Assembly (NCBI GenBank): GCA_951640195.1
Contig: OX621170.1
Location: 310,001 to 374,000, forward strand
Direction: 5' to 3'
Source of the DNA: Porpolomopsis calyptriformis
Taxonomy: Eukaryota; Basidiomycota; Agaricomycetes; Agaricales; Hygrophoraceae
Length of the DNA stretch: 64,000 nt
Shown: piece after piece, positions 23,350 through 37,778 of the stretch
Layout: every line of letters begins with the position of its first letter
Numbering within the stretch: position 1 is the first letter of the stretch
Made by a program: the position numbers and the translations under genes
The notes under the pieces: generated by a model
The model's input: only the letters and a program-made list of their open reading frames with translations
Databases searched by the model: none
What the model was told of the DNA's origin: nothing

Positions 23350-23993
23350 GATGAGAGAGTGTGGAGAGGTTGAACCCCACGAAGCTTTTTAAAATATTTT
23401 TGCAATTGCAGGGACATATGAATAACAGAAGGGTTCACTCGGCATTCGTAAATAACACAACACCTGACGAGAATGGGGAAATTCGATTGATGGAGATGGC
23501 CCCGGGCTGTCATTCACCCGCACCATGCCCAGGTTGGGGACAGTTGCCAACATGACGAGAGTATTTAGGGCGGATGAAGAACCCTGCTCGTGTGAGATAA
23601 CAGCGTCAGGCTCGCGCCCCGTTGGGAATTCACATCCCCCGCCATCAACCAGCGTTCCTCGCCATGGCGAAAAAAGGAGGGAGTTCGGCATCGGCCATGG
23701 ACAAAAGGAGAATTTGACATTCGAAGTCAATGAGGTCATTGAACAAATTTACATGGCTGCGAAAGTTTCAATGCCGGATTATAGGAGTCGGTAACCATAT
23801 GGAAAGTAAATAGGAGGGGCAGACAGATGAAATTCGAGAAAACCAAAATATCTAACGGCATCATATAGATGGCCGGAATATACCGTGATCGCAACTTTTC
23901 ACCTTGCTTTAAGACTGTCACGCGCGTTAGATGTTCATCAGCGATGTATCGAAAGAGTCCGAGAGTGTCTGTGGAATGGAATATGGAAGAGCG
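23350..23993. other. Intergenic region between DUF6534 and forkhead genes
   Basis: About 640 bp holding the upstream region of the DUF6534 gene and the 3' flank of the forkhead gene (both minus strand). No coding evidence. Confidence 0.4.
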
Positions 23994-25834
<1,841 letters not shown>

Positions 25835-26933
25835 GTTTAGCTGCCACCGCCATTACTGGTAAGGAATGGATAGCCAAGAAAGGAAGTAAGCTTACAAGGA
25901 TGTGACAAAGCGTGACAATTGAGCCAGGTCGACGAGCGAGTTGAGGAGGGCACCTGGGGGGGATCTAGGTGGTGTTGTGGGAACGCATCTGTGTGCGCGT
26001 TTCCGAACTTTGCCAGCTTTTATAGTCATCTAAGCGTGATGAACTGTGGGCGAGGACTCCACCAGAATTACCAGAGCAGGAAAGAATGAGGAGAGTGTTA
26101 AAAGGTCCGAAGAGCGGGATTGGGTGCGAAGTAGGTTCCTTGTGGGAATTTATTATATAATCAAAATTTAGCTGGTAGATTGACTCGTGGGAATTTTAGC
26201 AGTTGCCTCGGTTGGCAACTCTCGCCTCGAGGCTAACATGTTTACATCCGATCTGGTCAGGTTTGGGCATTAAAAAATTGCCTGTTTCTCGAATAGGAAT
26301 AACTGTTGCACAGCCCTTCATCTTGGCAATGCACAGCATCACCCTTCTTGGTCTGAGAAATTACCTTTATTGTGGACGTTAATTGTTATCTCAACGTGCC
26401 TTGCCAACCGTGCTCAACAAGGAACCGTGCTCGACGGATCAAAACCGTCCATTGTTTGACCTTATCGAACCTCAAACGGCTAAAATGAACCCAATGCTGC
26501 CGATCTTGGAACCACTCATGTGGAGGACGGTCTCCAAGGCCACCAAAAGCCGTTAGCTTGTCTTGGATACACGTGTCAGACCACCTTTTAGATGATACAT
26601 GAACTTTACAAGTAGCTGTTCCCGCTGAACAGCATTTACCCCAATCCAGATCCAGCTGGCGCGTTCTGATCCTGATCAATATCTGATCAAGGTTGGAGCC
26701 TTGATGAACTCTGGCCAACGACTGTGTCTATGCCCAGCCACGCGATCGGTGTAGGATGTCGTCATCGGGAAATCGACTTTTAATCTCACTGGCAACAACG
26801 CCACAGCACAATGCTCCGTTTATCATCGATAGGCAACTGGGTTGGTGTAGCGATATTATCGTATGTTCTTACTGTCACTTGAGGCCATCTCGCCGCGGTA
26901 GGTTGTCGAGCGCTAATAGCTTGACCAACCTAA
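25835..26933. other. Intergenic region upstream of the forkhead gene
   Basis: About 1.1 kb. The right part is 3' flank of THG1, the left part is the forkhead promoter. A TATTATATAATC element at about 26152 is too far from the start to call as a TATA box. A 110-aa open stretch on the minus strand (26386-26718) shows no family resemblance and is not called. Confidence 0.4.
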
Positions 26934-28030
26934 TCATTCCAGGATCTGAGACATCTCCCTCCAGAAATCGTCCTTGATCAGATCACGATGCAAAACATCC
27001 AAGATGCTCTGCACTTCAGGCTGCGTAGTCACCTTTTCCGGCGGGGACGGAAAAGGTGGGCCAGACTCTGGTGGTTTCTGTTGGGCCCACAATGAGCTAC
27101 AGCGGCGAACACTGGAATGAGGGTGGACCAACCGGCTTGCGAACGACTATGCTTCCCTTTCTGAATCTGGGTGAAATGTTGTTGTAGTTTATGTTGAAAC
27201 GAGAGAACAATATTTCATGCTTCTGCCCTGAATTGGTTCCCTGCACAAGCAAATAATAAGACCTTGATCTTGGACGGCGCGTAGCGTGCAAAAAACACGG
27301 CCAAAGTGAACACAGGTTTTACAGACCCGCAGCGTCGCATGTGCTTGCGTGGTAGTCTCGCCACCCTGCTCCACGAGTGCCCAAAACACCGTATTATATA
27401 GATTATTGATGTGCGCTTGAGTGGGCGGTTGAGATCCAGAGTGTTGATCTAAGAGCGCTACGCACTGTCAGCTTGTCTCCATGCGAAATAATCTCGGACT
27501 TGTTGTTCTGTCGGATAAAGCACGATTCGCCCGTCAAAGGAGGGTGGATAACGCAGAGGAGTGTCTGGGAAGTACTGTCTCCAGTGGAAAACGTAACACG
27601 AGGTGAAAAGGGATGTTATCAGGGAGACGATCTTGGCACTGCGGCGATTATACAAAGACGTCGACTTGCGAAGCAAAAAACTGCCAGCCTAGACTTGGCG
27701 AAGATGTCTTTGTGGAAAAGCAACGGACAGGCGCACCTAAATTCATCCGACTCCCCGAATGCAAGGACCACATCGGCATACTCCTTCATGACCTCTAGTG
27801 CAGCACGCTCCATGAGTTTCAGCGCACGTTCATCGTTCGGTTTTGCAAACTCGTGTTGATCAGAGAATCTGATTCGGGAGGTTACAGTTCGTCCTTTGTC
27901 CAAGACATGCGGCTGTAGCGACTTACCGATGAAACGCATGTCCATCGAGGCGTAAAACCATAAACGTTCCAGGTAGAAGAGGATCCGGTAGCTCGAATTT
28001 TCGAACATAGGCAAACCTGGAGCAAGCCAT
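26934..28030 (-). CDS. THG1: tRNA-His guanylyltransferase
   Basis: Exons 27927-28030, 27737-27868, 27466-27680, 27327-27415, 27133-27240, 27078 boundary with last exon 26934-27077; phases consistent. The enzyme adds G(-1) to the 5' end of tRNA-His in a 3'-5' direction. Start MACSRFAYVRKFE is the family start. The catalytic metal site is split across motifs VLRLDGHAFHR and FGESDEF/SFLLRKST. HDxxNGxx-type folding residues appear as SDQHEFAKPNDERAL. The segment HINNLYNTVFWALVEQGG and EILFSRFNINYNNISPRF match closely, as does the final IKDDFWREM. In the first motif His stands where many members have Arg (RLDGHAFHR versus RIDGRDFSR). Divergent from the next gene with about 220 bp between starts. 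Confidence 0.92.
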
Positions 28031-28249
28031 GACAGCCTTGAGCTCTACCTCCAGCCTTTCAGCCTTTGAGAGAGTTCCTGCCGAGTGCATGTGACTCAAA
28101 ACGCCATTTCCCACATTTTTCCAGTGGCAAGTCCGCAAGTCATCCTTACAAGCCACGCCACACCGTCCGATTGCAAACCATACCTTGAACACCAACCACC
28201 ACCACCACCACCACCAATCTCGTACCTCTTCCTACCAGCTACACCAGGA
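28031..28249. promoter_or_regulatory. Divergent promoter region of THG1 and the acidic protein gene
   Basis: 219 bp between two opposed start codons. It includes a CACCAC tract at about 28192-28216 just before the rightward ATG. Positional inference only. Confidence 0.4.
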
Positions 28250-28980
28250 ATGAGTACGCCTTCATTCTTTCGTCGTCGCACCATCGGCCGGGCCTGTTCA
28301 CCCCCTACCTGGGCGTGCTACGAGCAGATCCCGTACGACGACGACGACGACGACTGCAGTGACAGTGCCTCCGACGACGACAACTCCTGTTCCGAGGACG
28401 GGGAAGATTACAATCAAGCCGCGCACGGAAGCGACTCGGACCCTGAACAAGCCGTAAACACCAGTGACCACCCGGATGGCTCGCTGGACATGGAGATCGA
28501 CGAGGAAGGCGGCGAAGGCGATGCCGTCACGAAATCCACCGAGTTTCAGAAAGATGTAAAGGGAAAGCAGCGTGCTGTTGAACCTGAACCCGAACCTGAG
28601 AATCCCAAGCCGCGCCATCGGAGGAAGCGCCGGGATGTATGCACTCTGAGGCCCATCTTGACCATTCACAAGAGCCAGGGCTTCGTGTGGAACCAGGTTG
28701 GTGCCGATATTCACTCTCTTTCTCAAGAATTTGCACTCACCATGTATCTGCTAGGATTTATTTGTGCCCCCGTACATAAAAGATAGATGTTCGTCCTCGT
28801 TTTCTCTCCCTCTGACCGCATATTCCTCATTTACTGAAACCAGATGTCGCCTCGACCTCACCCCCAAACTCGAGGGGATTCGTGAATTGCACTTCCAACA
28901 ACCCTGCGCTCAATGACTATGAGGTTGAGGTTGTTGAGATCAGGGTAAGCGAAGGCGAGCTCGACCGTATTATCCCGTAG
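28250..28980 (+). CDS. Acidic conserved fungal protein
   Basis: Exons 28250-28696, 28755-28788, 28844-28980; 205 aa, phases consistent. The ATG at 28250 gives MSTPSFFRRRTIGRACSPPT. An acidic stretch starts with six Asp encoded by a GAC repeat (about 28335-28352) and is followed by an alternating EPEPEPE run and the basic RHRRKRRD. The C-terminal part is ordered-looking: LTIHKSQGFVWNQDLFVPPY, KDRYVASTSPPNSRGFVN, NDYEVEVVEIRV. I recognise it only as a type of hypothetical protein shared by Agaricomycetes. The middle exon is 34 nt. Its 3' end faces the UBP8 gene 200 bp away. Function unknown; acidic/basic composition suggests a nuclear protein. Confidence 0.72.
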
Positions 28981-29183
28981 ACGTTCCCCAGGTTTTGTAT
29001 TCCTTGCGTAGTCTTGAAGTATTTTCCTTCTAATTCCCCTTATCTCGGACACCTTTCATCTCCCTCTGACCATTTTGTATACTGCGAACAAGAGAATTCT
29101 AACTGTCCCAGTCTTCTGTCCAACCAGAGATATTATTGTGTTATACAAACTTGCGAGCGCCTCTTCCCTTGTAAGATCTAGCC

Positions 29184-31447
29184 TCATACCGTAGCCAATA
29201 TCGCATCGTCGAGCTCCTTTATCCTCGCCGCCTCCTTCTCCCTCTCCATCTCTTTCTCTCTCACGACCTCATTCTCGCGTGTACGCACATAAGACGGCGT
29301 CACGTACGGCTGGTAGTCCAGATGCCGTTTGACGTAGAAACACATGTATGCAGACGAATTCAAGCACGCTCCCAGGCTTGAGTGGGTGATTCTGAGAATA
29401 AAGTCAGCAGAATGTGACACAGAACCAGGCGAATTCTTGTTTCTCACTTGTCATCATCGAATCGGTACCACTACAGGTTTGGTCAAAACAGTTGCAATGC
29501 TGATAACAACCAAACAAAACATACTTCATCCTGAAAACGTGCAAAATTGGTATAATGTCCGTTGTCTATTTGACCCTCGTGATTGATGACCGCAAAAAGG
29601 TCATATTCGTACATTGCTTCAGGGCCCGGAAGATTAGATCTGAAGAACACGATGAGCTTCATGTCAAAAAATCTGATCGCAGCAAGCGCACGGTATGCCA
29701 GAAGCGCTGTTGTCTTTCCCCTTCTCCCCATCTTTTAGGTTCATTGCAAGAGTAGTGTATGCGGCCATGTTAAGCGACGCTGGGAAGCGGATCGGTGTGT
29801 CAATCTTGCGGGCCGAGGACTTGTCAGATGACTTATGCTCAAATCGCTGTAGAAGTGTTTTAACACCATTGGCTAGAAACGAATCGACGGGAATCGAATA
29901 CCTTGAACTGGATGCTCAACACCGGCGGCAGCTTCCGAATACTCAACCGTTTGCTTGCTTCCTGGTTTTGGGAGTCTGCCCATGATGAAAATGTAGAGAG
30001 AGCGAGGGTTAGACGCACATGAGGCGCCTTCCCGCATTTAGAACAGCTATATTCCTTTGCTCCCAATGTCTCCGGCTGTGTAAATCTAACGACGCACTTT
30101 CGCGGAAAATCTTCAATTTAGAAATTACACCAGACCTTACCTGCGTAAACAGCCAGCTAGAGTGTTGTCCCCGGACACGATTGCTCCGCCTTTACCCTTC
30201 AGCTCCAAGCTGATGTCCAACATGGGATCGACGGTACTCGTCACGTTGCCACAACGCTGGCAAGTCACGTCGCTTTGCAGGTATCCCGCAAACGTGGAAT
30301 GTATGATGCAATTGCAAGTGACATTCGTCGAGCCGCGAGAGGTGGTGTGAATCTGGTTGAGGGCCGAAATGAAGAACTCATGAGCGTCTTGTTGTGCGTA
30401 TCCCGATAACTCGGCCGAGGCGCGCCATGTCGTCGCCAGGAAATTGACAGGTCCGTACGGCGAGCTGTCGCCCGAATAAATCTTGCGCGTTTCCCATCAC
30501 CCGCTGCCCAGAAGAAGGCATCACAGACAAAACATACCTCTGCAAAAAGCCTGTCCATCTCGCAACATGTGCAATCCTTCAACTTGCACAGTTTGGAGTT
30601 GTGTTTGTCACTTAGGAAGTAGTTGCGCAGGAGCGGGTTGTGCAGAAGCGACTGAAGAACAACATTGAGGAAACAGGTCTGACCGAGATTCAAAAGGCTC
30701 CTTCGACCTTGAATATGATGAGACGATGGGATTCTTGTCAACGCAAGGATAGACCAACCTTGGCATGGAACGGCGATGGTACCTTCTATTGCTGCCATGT
30801 CTTTTGAGTCCGGAGTCCATCGACGATATGGCTCGCGAAGGTTCTTTTTAACTGGAGAGGAATCAGACGGACGGAGTTATTCTCTTAAAGTTCCAATGAA
30901 CCTTGAAAGCATGTTTGCTTCTCCTCGACTGACACGACGGTTGCCAGGTACTCTTCATCGAGAGTAACATCGTAGATAAAATTATCACATTCCGAGCAAA
31001 ACACAGCGCCTGACTTGCCGTCTGCACCTGCAGATAACAGGGAAACAAGGATTCAGTTTCTCGTAACGTTATTCCATTGCTCGCACTAACAAAATAGATG
31101 GCTTTCTTCCCTTAGATGGGTGAAAACGTGGTCGCCCGACCAACACCCTGCATACGAACAGTGGAGACACACGAATGGACGCGATAGAGCGAGTTTGCAA
31201 GTGCCACAAGCAGGAAACGAAATCTACGCATGCGGATTAAATCAAAACATCATACAGAGAGCAAACCAAAACTTACCTTTCTGCGTTTTGTGGTGTTCTT
31301 GATGTCGTGCAAGTGATGTCCGTTCCAGGCAATCACAGATTTGTATTTATTTAAGATGCTTGATTTTGCTGGAGTATCTGCCATGACAGAGGCAATGTGC
31401 GAACATCCAACGTTCGAGCTTGCCGCATCAGCGGTGGTTGGAACCAT
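29184..31447 (-). CDS. UBP8: SAGA-type ubiquitin-specific protease (UBP8/USP22-like)
   Basis: The ATG at 31447 begins MVPTTADAASSNVGCSHIAS. An N-terminal zf-UBP domain follows: CSHI, KYKSVIAW, CGTCKLALSRPFVCLHCSYA, GCW, HVFTHLREESHLF, CSECDNFIYD. It is cut by introns after KRRK and after HLF. The linker KKNLREPYRRWTPDSKDM precedes the catalytic domain: Cys box RRSLLNLGQTCFLNVVLQSL (30600s), GYAQQDAHEFF, four zinc ligands in CQRCGN and CSKCGK, and His box HEGQIDNGHYTNFARF with WYRFDDDKV. The Asn five residues before the Cys (oxyanion hole) is kept; Gln replaces the common Asn two before it. A charged C-terminal helix (REKEMEREKEAARIKELDD) ends the protein. The family removes ubiquitin from histone H2B within SAGA. 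Exact exon ends were not all computed. Confidence 0.9.
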
Positions 31448-31612
31448 TGAAAAAAACGAACGCTGAAGGTCAAGTTTGCTATCTTTGGAGACTGCTAATA
31501 TAATGTCATGTGATCTCACTCGATCGTGGCAATCAAAGTCTCGTTGAAAGCAAAGGGTACGGTACAAGATTCAAAGCTACGCCCAAGCACAGATTCTGCT
31601 CAAACCACAGTA

Positions 31613-33755
31613 TCAAGAAGAGCTTGTGCGTGACGAGTTTGAGACATTTTGGGGAGAGTGTGGGGGAAGATGAAATGAAAGCTTGGTAATCCGTCGAAGA
31701 GTTGCGGAAGCGAGTGTTTTCATACCCCTTCTGGGACGGGCGGGAGCGGGGGAATCCAGAGACACTTCACCTCGCTGCTCAGGAATAGTCTCCCGTCGTG
31801 TTGGGACTATCGATATATCATCCTTCGCGGTCTGAACAGCAACATCCACAAGAGGACTTGGACTCGGTCCACTCTCAGATTCAAATCGGACCCTTCGCGG
31901 ATGAGTAGGGTGACCCGTGGTTTGTGCGTGTGTTGACCGCTGGTCATGAACGCTATATGGCACGTATGAGGACGTTCCGAGACTGGGAGCAGGCCAAATT
32001 GACCGTTGGGCACCTGGAAAGGTCAAAGATGTAGCCAGTCTGGATCGTGGCTGGGGTGGAGGTCCAGGCCGGGGAGGAGATCGGGGCTGCAATGGAGATC
32101 GGGGTCGGGGTCGGCTGATAGGTACTTCGCTAGTTGGATTCGTCGGATTAACAATAGGTGTACTATCCTCCGGAGAAAGTAACGGTCCAAGACCGGGATA
32201 TTTTGAGAATGGTACGAACGCCGAAGATCTAAACGATGCGATGCGCGTCGACAATGGAAAGCGAGCTGGTCGCCTCCGAAGGGTGGGACCCCGTCGGGGT
32301 GACATCGAATGATCAGCCTGCGGTGACTTATCCCCGTCCTCGACACTACTATCTAAAGACGAATCTTGAGAGGTATTGGATGAATCATAGTTCGACAGAT
32401 GCCGTGAACATTCAGCATGAGAATCGCGTGTGAAGATGGGAAGGCTACTCGGTGGTGAGTCAAGTTCATCAAGGTCATGTTCGGGCCGCTTACTTCCCTC
32501 GGGTGAGATTGCGGCGGGGAAGCCTGTGAGCGGGATCTTATCGGTGGCGATACAACTTTGTCTGGTTACGTGGTGTTGTAAGGATCCCGGAAGAACGGGA
32601 GTTGGTGACCTCGAGGATTCATTTTCGTCGTCGGCTAGAACTGACGTCGTGTCGCCGTCAGTGAATAGGCATTCAGGGTTCTCCTGCTTCTTTGCGGGGT
32701 CAGAGACGGCATCGTCAACAACCGTGCAAGCTGTATCATCAGAAGCAGTGTTGGGCTGAGCTTCGGAAGACTCATTGTCTGAGAGTATGTCACCAGAAAA
32801 CAAAGGAGATTGCCTGGCAGATAGCGATGACACAGACAATCTGACGGTCCTGGCATCCACATCCACACTGGCGTCGCGTTCTGTACTAGAAGCGTAAGAT
32901 GAAGAGGTGGAACTTTGATCTTCCGTGTCGGCGGGAATGGCAGAGTCTGCATCATCAATATTCACATCTCGTATGGGGTCAACCAGCGTCGTTGGTCTAG
33001 AAGGTTCCTCACCCAACGGGGAGACCTCGGGAGGGTACGTGTGACTATAGACTTGGCTCTTATAGGACATCACGTCGAACGAACCCGGCATACAAATCGA
33101 AGGACAATAGGACTCATAGCTTTGGAAAATCTCGGGACTGTGATTAGGCCCATTTTCTTGCGGGGGGTCGGGAGTTTGTCGAGAAGTATCGTTGGGGGTT
33201 ATTGGCTCGTCGCCACTCTTCCCTATCAGGCTTTGCTTTGTAATGCCTGAGAGATCGATGGTATCGTTCGAAGAAGGCCCGGGAACATTGTGAGAGTGGT
33301 CGGCTGATGATTCCACAGGATTTCCGATCTCGGGCAGAGCGGCATCCGAAGGTGGGGGGATTGTGTTGGTCGTCAGAGTAGGCGAGGGATCGAGTTGAGA
33401 GTGAGGTAGGCTTTGGGAGGTGAGAGACGATTGTTCCCCTCTCAACTGTCGGAGCCTGTGCAACAAAACTTCTGATGCTCCGGCAAGTCTTCATTGGTAG
33501 AATCAAGGAAGGGTCGGTCTGCGATAGCAAGACAACTCACTCTTGTAGAGATTCTTCTGGCAATGTTAGCAGATGCTGACCAGTCATCTTAAACCTGGTG
33601 ACAAATTCAGCCGCATCGCGAGTGGCTGGCTCCTGGCTGATCGCTGATATATACTGTGACAAGTGTATTGAATCCCATTCGATTGGGCGAGTCGAAAAGC
33701 CTCCTTTTGAGCTGAAGAAGGAGCCAGGGAATGAAAGAAAACGAGAGTTGGCCAT
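31613..33755 (-). CDS. SAM-domain protein with long disordered tail
   Basis: Exons 33541-33755 and 31613-33488; 696 aa. Residues about 20-85 form a SAM-like domain: RPIEWDSIHLSQYISAISQE, FKMTGQHLLTLPEESLQE joined across the intron to LAGASEVLLHRLRQLRGEQ. The remaining 600 residues are rich in Ser, Pro, Thr and Asp, without cysteines, and include Arg-Pro repeats (RPRPRSPLQPRSPPRPGPPP, about 32040-32110). The C-terminus is basic (RRGMKTLASATLRRITKLS). SAM domains mediate protein-protein or RNA contacts; fungal examples act in MAPK signalling, but there is no kinase or RA domain here. Its stop is 165 bp from the UBP8 start. Confidence 0.75.
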
Positions 33756-36078
33756 AATACTTGACAGGGTATAAGAGTCTGCAGGACATTAAGACCTATG
33801 AGAAACACCAGTCACCTATGGATGTGTGGTTAGAAGGGTTTTCACCTGAGTGCTGACGTGGAGAGAAATGAGATAGGCCTACGCGTAGCTTTGCCATGCA
33901 ATTACTTAAATACGTTGTAACTCCGCAACGAGAAGGATCCTCGGAACGTGTTTCTAGAACGCCCCGCGGTGGAGATGAAAGCTGCATGTTGGCCCAAAGA
34001 GGGTGAGCTACCTTGATCGATCCACTTCGACATGGGGTTGCGACATGACTAGCAAACTCAGGTTTACTTCTGAATCCAGCTCAACAAGAGTCCAATGGGC
34101 CAAATCGACGAAAACGGGCACCAAGAGTTTCACAGACGAGCAGCGATCAAACAGAGAGAGTCTGCCGAACGGATAAGGCGTGGTGCGCAGTGATATTTGG
34201 ACGAACCTGCCCTAAACCCTTGAATAGAAATTCGGACTTTGCCATCCGAAGAGCGCAGTGCCAACACCACCAGAGTAAATTGACCGGACAAGTTCGAGAG
34301 ATGTCCCTACCTACATGAGACGCGTGCGTTTTCTTTTTTTTTGCCTTTTTCTTCTGGGTTACACCTCTTGATATGATGTTTACTCTTTCATATGAGTGCC
34401 AATTGTCAAACCTAGACGATGGCGCGATGCATGTTTTTGTCATAGTTACACTGATTAGTTTCAACCTCTTCGATTCAATCGTGCCCGGCCCAAGTACTCA
34501 TTTTTACCGTTTTTCTAGTTTTCGAACAAAAGAAATGCCGTGAAGCTTTGAACTCTGAAACCGTAAGTGGGTCACCCTGCTCTCGTCTCTCTTTCCTACA
34601 CGATGATCCAAAGCATTCAAACTAGAGTATATGAGTGCTTCAGAGCACGATGCTTTGAAAACTGTCTGTCAATCCACTGATTCTTCTACCCATTACAAAC
34701 ATTACATGGTACAATTTCTGACTCCTTCTCTTATTCAGACTCGAACTCCACGATTTCGTATCCTTCGCGTGAGTGAAAACTTTTGGCTCATTCAAACGAT
34801 GAACACAAGGAATTACCGCCTGATTCTGTCCCTTGTTGGATGTCGTTGACGACAAATTCCCGGCTGTACTTATGATTCATTCTGACCTTTCTCATTTGCG
34901 CTCTTTCCCCTGGTCGCATGCTGAAATTCGTTCTCCCAGCCAATTATCGTGGTTCGACTTTGCTTGTCCTCCGCCTACGTGATCGAAGGTACATGGTAAG
35001 TGCTCTCATCCCTTTCTTTACATGATGTCCACACGACGGTCTTCGTACTTTACTGCCGAAATTGCCCGCCACAGCTCAACTTTTCGGGCAACCCCTTCTG
35101 ATATTTTTCTTTAATATGTTTGTTATGAGCGTTGGTACTGATTACATGTTGCTTTGGCAGTGCTAGCTAGCGGACTATCCACGAGTGAGTGCTATAGTTT
35201 CTGTGATCGTCCTTCATGATGAGACAGCGATTTATACTCAACTAGAAGCTGTTTCTGAGCTTCGGCATTGACTTCAAGTTCACATCCTGACCTGTTGCTT
35301 CGATGTTGTGAGGATTGTTTCATGTTTGCTGATGAAGTGATCTCCGCTAGATTATTGAAGCACCACAGCGATGGCAGAACCTCAGGGGCAGTGACGCCTT
35401 TGTCATGCATGGTTACTTCAAAGGGGTCTGATCAAATACAGAATAAATATACAATGTTAATAAGACCCAATTTGCATATTCATCCGGGCTGAGCGAAATT
35501 GAGGACAAGCACTGGCTCATGGCTGTCATGAGAATGGTCGAATTCTGGTAACCATCGTCGAAAAAAGACGAGCGCTCATGCAGACCGCACTTGTCCGACT
35601 TTGCACTTGATTATATTGCACAGCATCAAGGTCTCCCAAAAAAGCAGAAACTGAGTCAAAATCCCGAGAATGACCAACGCCAAAGGGGCAGGATCATTCA
35701 GTTCATGACTGGAGCATATCAAAGACCCTGGGATAAATTAATGGCGTCCGCACTGCTTGGGACATGGGTTTAACTCCGGTTACAGCCAAAGGGCATTTCC
35801 CGACAGTGTCGGAACCTACGCTTCCTAACCAAGTAGGTTGAAAAAGGAGAATTCTAGGAACAGGGTACCCCTCTGGATAAGGAATCACGGCCCATTTGAT
35901 CAGTGGCAGGGGGGCAATGATGGGAAGCACGTTGGTGGGCGCTGATTCTGGTATCAGGCGCCTATAAAAGGGGGGTAAATTCAGATCAGCAGGACACCAA
36001 ACTTTTTTGTGAGCCTCACCCCTTCAACCTAACCCTCTCAATCCAAAAAAAAACACAAAACCATCCACGACTCCCGAA
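33756..36078. other. Long intergenic region with no recognised gene
   Basis: About 2.3 kb. I see no family motif or splice-consistent frame on either strand. Short open stretches occur (for example 34147-34464, 35192-35410) but look random. A T-rich patch lies at about 34331-34354. The last 120 bp are the promoter and leader of the small acidic gene. An untranslated RNA or relic gene is possible. Confidence 0.4.
35961..35970 (+). promoter_or_regulatory. TATA box of the small acidic gene
   Basis: CTATAAAAGG lies about 115 bp before the ATG at 36079. A pyrimidine-rich leader (CCTCACCCCTTCAACC) and an A9 run stand between, which fits a strongly expressed fungal promoter. Confidence 0.6.
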
Positions 36079-36325
36079 ATGTCTGACTACTACGTGCGTA
36101 TTGGCGCTAGTTTGACACATTCATCGGTTCGAGATCACTGACGAGCGCTCTTACATCTAGGTCGAAGAGACCTATACTCGGGAGGAGGTTGAGGTCATCG
36201 AGCCTGATGGCGAAGTCGAGCGATACGACGAAACCGTCGAGACTGTTGAGACCGAAGAGATCGACTCTCAAGGAAACGTTTATGAGACCGAAGAAACCTA
36301 TGTGGAGGAGGAGTACGTTGGCTGA
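36079..36325 (+). CDS. 59-aa acidic small protein
   Basis: Exons 36079-36093 (MSDYY) and 36161-36325; 59 aa. The intron is 67 nt. The protein is dominated by Glu, Val, Thr and Tyr (VEETYTREEVEVIEPDG, then ETVETVETEEIDSQG), with an estimated net charge near -20 and no cysteine, signal peptide or transmembrane segment. The TATA box, AT-rich leader and clean two-exon structure make it a likely real, well-expressed gene. Family unknown to me. The alternating pattern suggests either a disordered chaperone-like polypeptide or a beta-rich repeat. Confidence 0.68.
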
Positions 36326-36656
36326 TAGATGGGCGAGGTTTCTAGTCTATAACGTCGGACGAGTGTCGTTTACGAGTGCTTCGGTATCTGGTTATCTTAT
36401 GTTTTTTGTACAAAATCCCAAACGAAAATGCCAAGAGTTTTAATCATACTCAGCAATACTATGAGAGCGAAAATCGTGAACATCCGCGAGACAAAAAAAT
36501 ATGATTAAACCCAACATTACGTGTGCGCATTCGCTTTGTACCGCCCAAAGCCATTGGTCTTGGCCGTGGGCTGAACTATATCGAGTCCTTGTCCGGTCCT
36601 GGTTTCTACGGAAAAGTGATAGAACCCTGGGTCTGGTTAAGAATTCAGCCGCAAAG
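36326..36656. other. Convergent intergenic region
   Basis: 331 bp between the small acidic gene and the TMEM53-like gene. No feature recognised. Confidence 0.35.
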
Positions 36657-37778
36657 TCAGTTCATGACCGTTGCCATCTCCCATATCTTGTCCACGCATC
36701 CCCAATACCTTGAAGGTTCGGCTCTTGCGTGAGCGACATGCTTGCTGGTCTCAAACACTTCCGTATGAACGTTCATCCCCAACGCTCTGGCCCGTTCAAC
36801 GTGAGCTTTCACGTGTAGCCACGACACCAGCTCGTCTTTCTTTGAAAAAAGGTACAACCTTGGTGTACGTTCGTCGGTCCACGGTAAAAGGTGTGGATCG
36901 AGAAGCTCAGTGTTGAGAACGCTAGCGAACGGTTTCGTGCCGAACAGTAGGGAGAGTAAGGCTTCATAGCCATATGAAAACAAGAGAAATATTCCAATGA
37001 AGGGACGGCCCAAGGGATTGGGGATTGCAGTTGTGAAGGCACGATAAGATGATTTCAGGTTGCCACGACCGGGAGCAGAGTCGAAAATGATGGCGGCTGT
37101 GATCCGTGATAAGTCCGCAAATCTAGGCCTTTGCGAGAGAGTTCGACAAAGCATAATAAGTCTAAATGATCCGCCTGGGGATGCCATTAGGTTTCGTTGA
37201 TCGGGTACCCTGATAGCATTACTCGCCGTTTGAAAATGCATGTATTAGTATCCGAGGGGTTGGTATGTGACGTTCTATATTCTTGTTGGTGTTGTCCTCT
37301 AGTGGGGGAATGCAGTTAAGAGCCTCTAAAACTTCGACAACTGAGGTCAACTGTCTTGCGGTTATCAGCCGGACCCCCAAGATTTTATAGCAGGCGAAAA
37401 AACTGACACTAGCAGACTTTCCTGTCCAGAAAACCAAAGGGGGGCACATTATGAGAATCTGCGTGGCATTTGGATAGCGGCTAGCATAAACTTGTGTATA
37501 CTTGTGCAAATGATCAAGTTTTGCCGCCACTGTTATGACAAGAGTTTGTCATTATAATTTGTAGCGGCGCAGGTTTGAGCCTTTGAAGACGTACTCCACC
37601 CGAAGATAAGTATAACCCTAAGAAGATACAATAGTCAAGCAGAGATGCCAGTGAAGTAGCGCACACGAACTCACGTAGGATTATTGGCATTTTGAGCCAC
37701 ATTATCTATTCCGCGGGACAGGTAAATGTCTTTCCCGATTGACAGGAAGCTTGCAGCAAGAGGCGAAGGCTGGGCCAT
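36657..37778 (-). CDS. TMEM53/PaxU-like DUF829 protein
   Basis: Exons 37675-37778, 37595-37617, 37227-37529, 36657-37174; 315 aa, phases consistent. It starts MAQPSPLAASFLSIG. Across the 23-nt second exon it reads VILIFGWMAAKLDHLHKYTQ, the DUF829 signature. Next come LIHAFSNG/GSFRLIML, the alpha/beta-hydrolase-like elbow in which this family has Ser-Asn-Gly-Gly, then IIFDSAPG, a hydrophobic stretch, RLYLFSKKDELV and SKHVAHARAEPSRYW, giving Ser, Asp and His in hydrolase order. Animal TMEM53 sits in the nuclear envelope; the fungal PaxU group is linked to indole-diterpene clusters, but no such cluster is visible here. Intron 3 (37175-37226) has a GC donor (GCGAGT), placed exactly at the conserved SNG/GS junction. 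Confidence 0.85.

Noticed and set aside
26386..26718. 110-codon frame upstream of the forkhead gene
   Set aside because: No conserved motif and no intron pattern; treated as chance.
29184..31447. Loss of catalytic function in UBP8 because of Gln in the Cys box
   Set aside because: The Gln is two residues before the Cys, a position that varies in active enzymes; the oxyanion Asn five before it, the Cys and the His are all kept.
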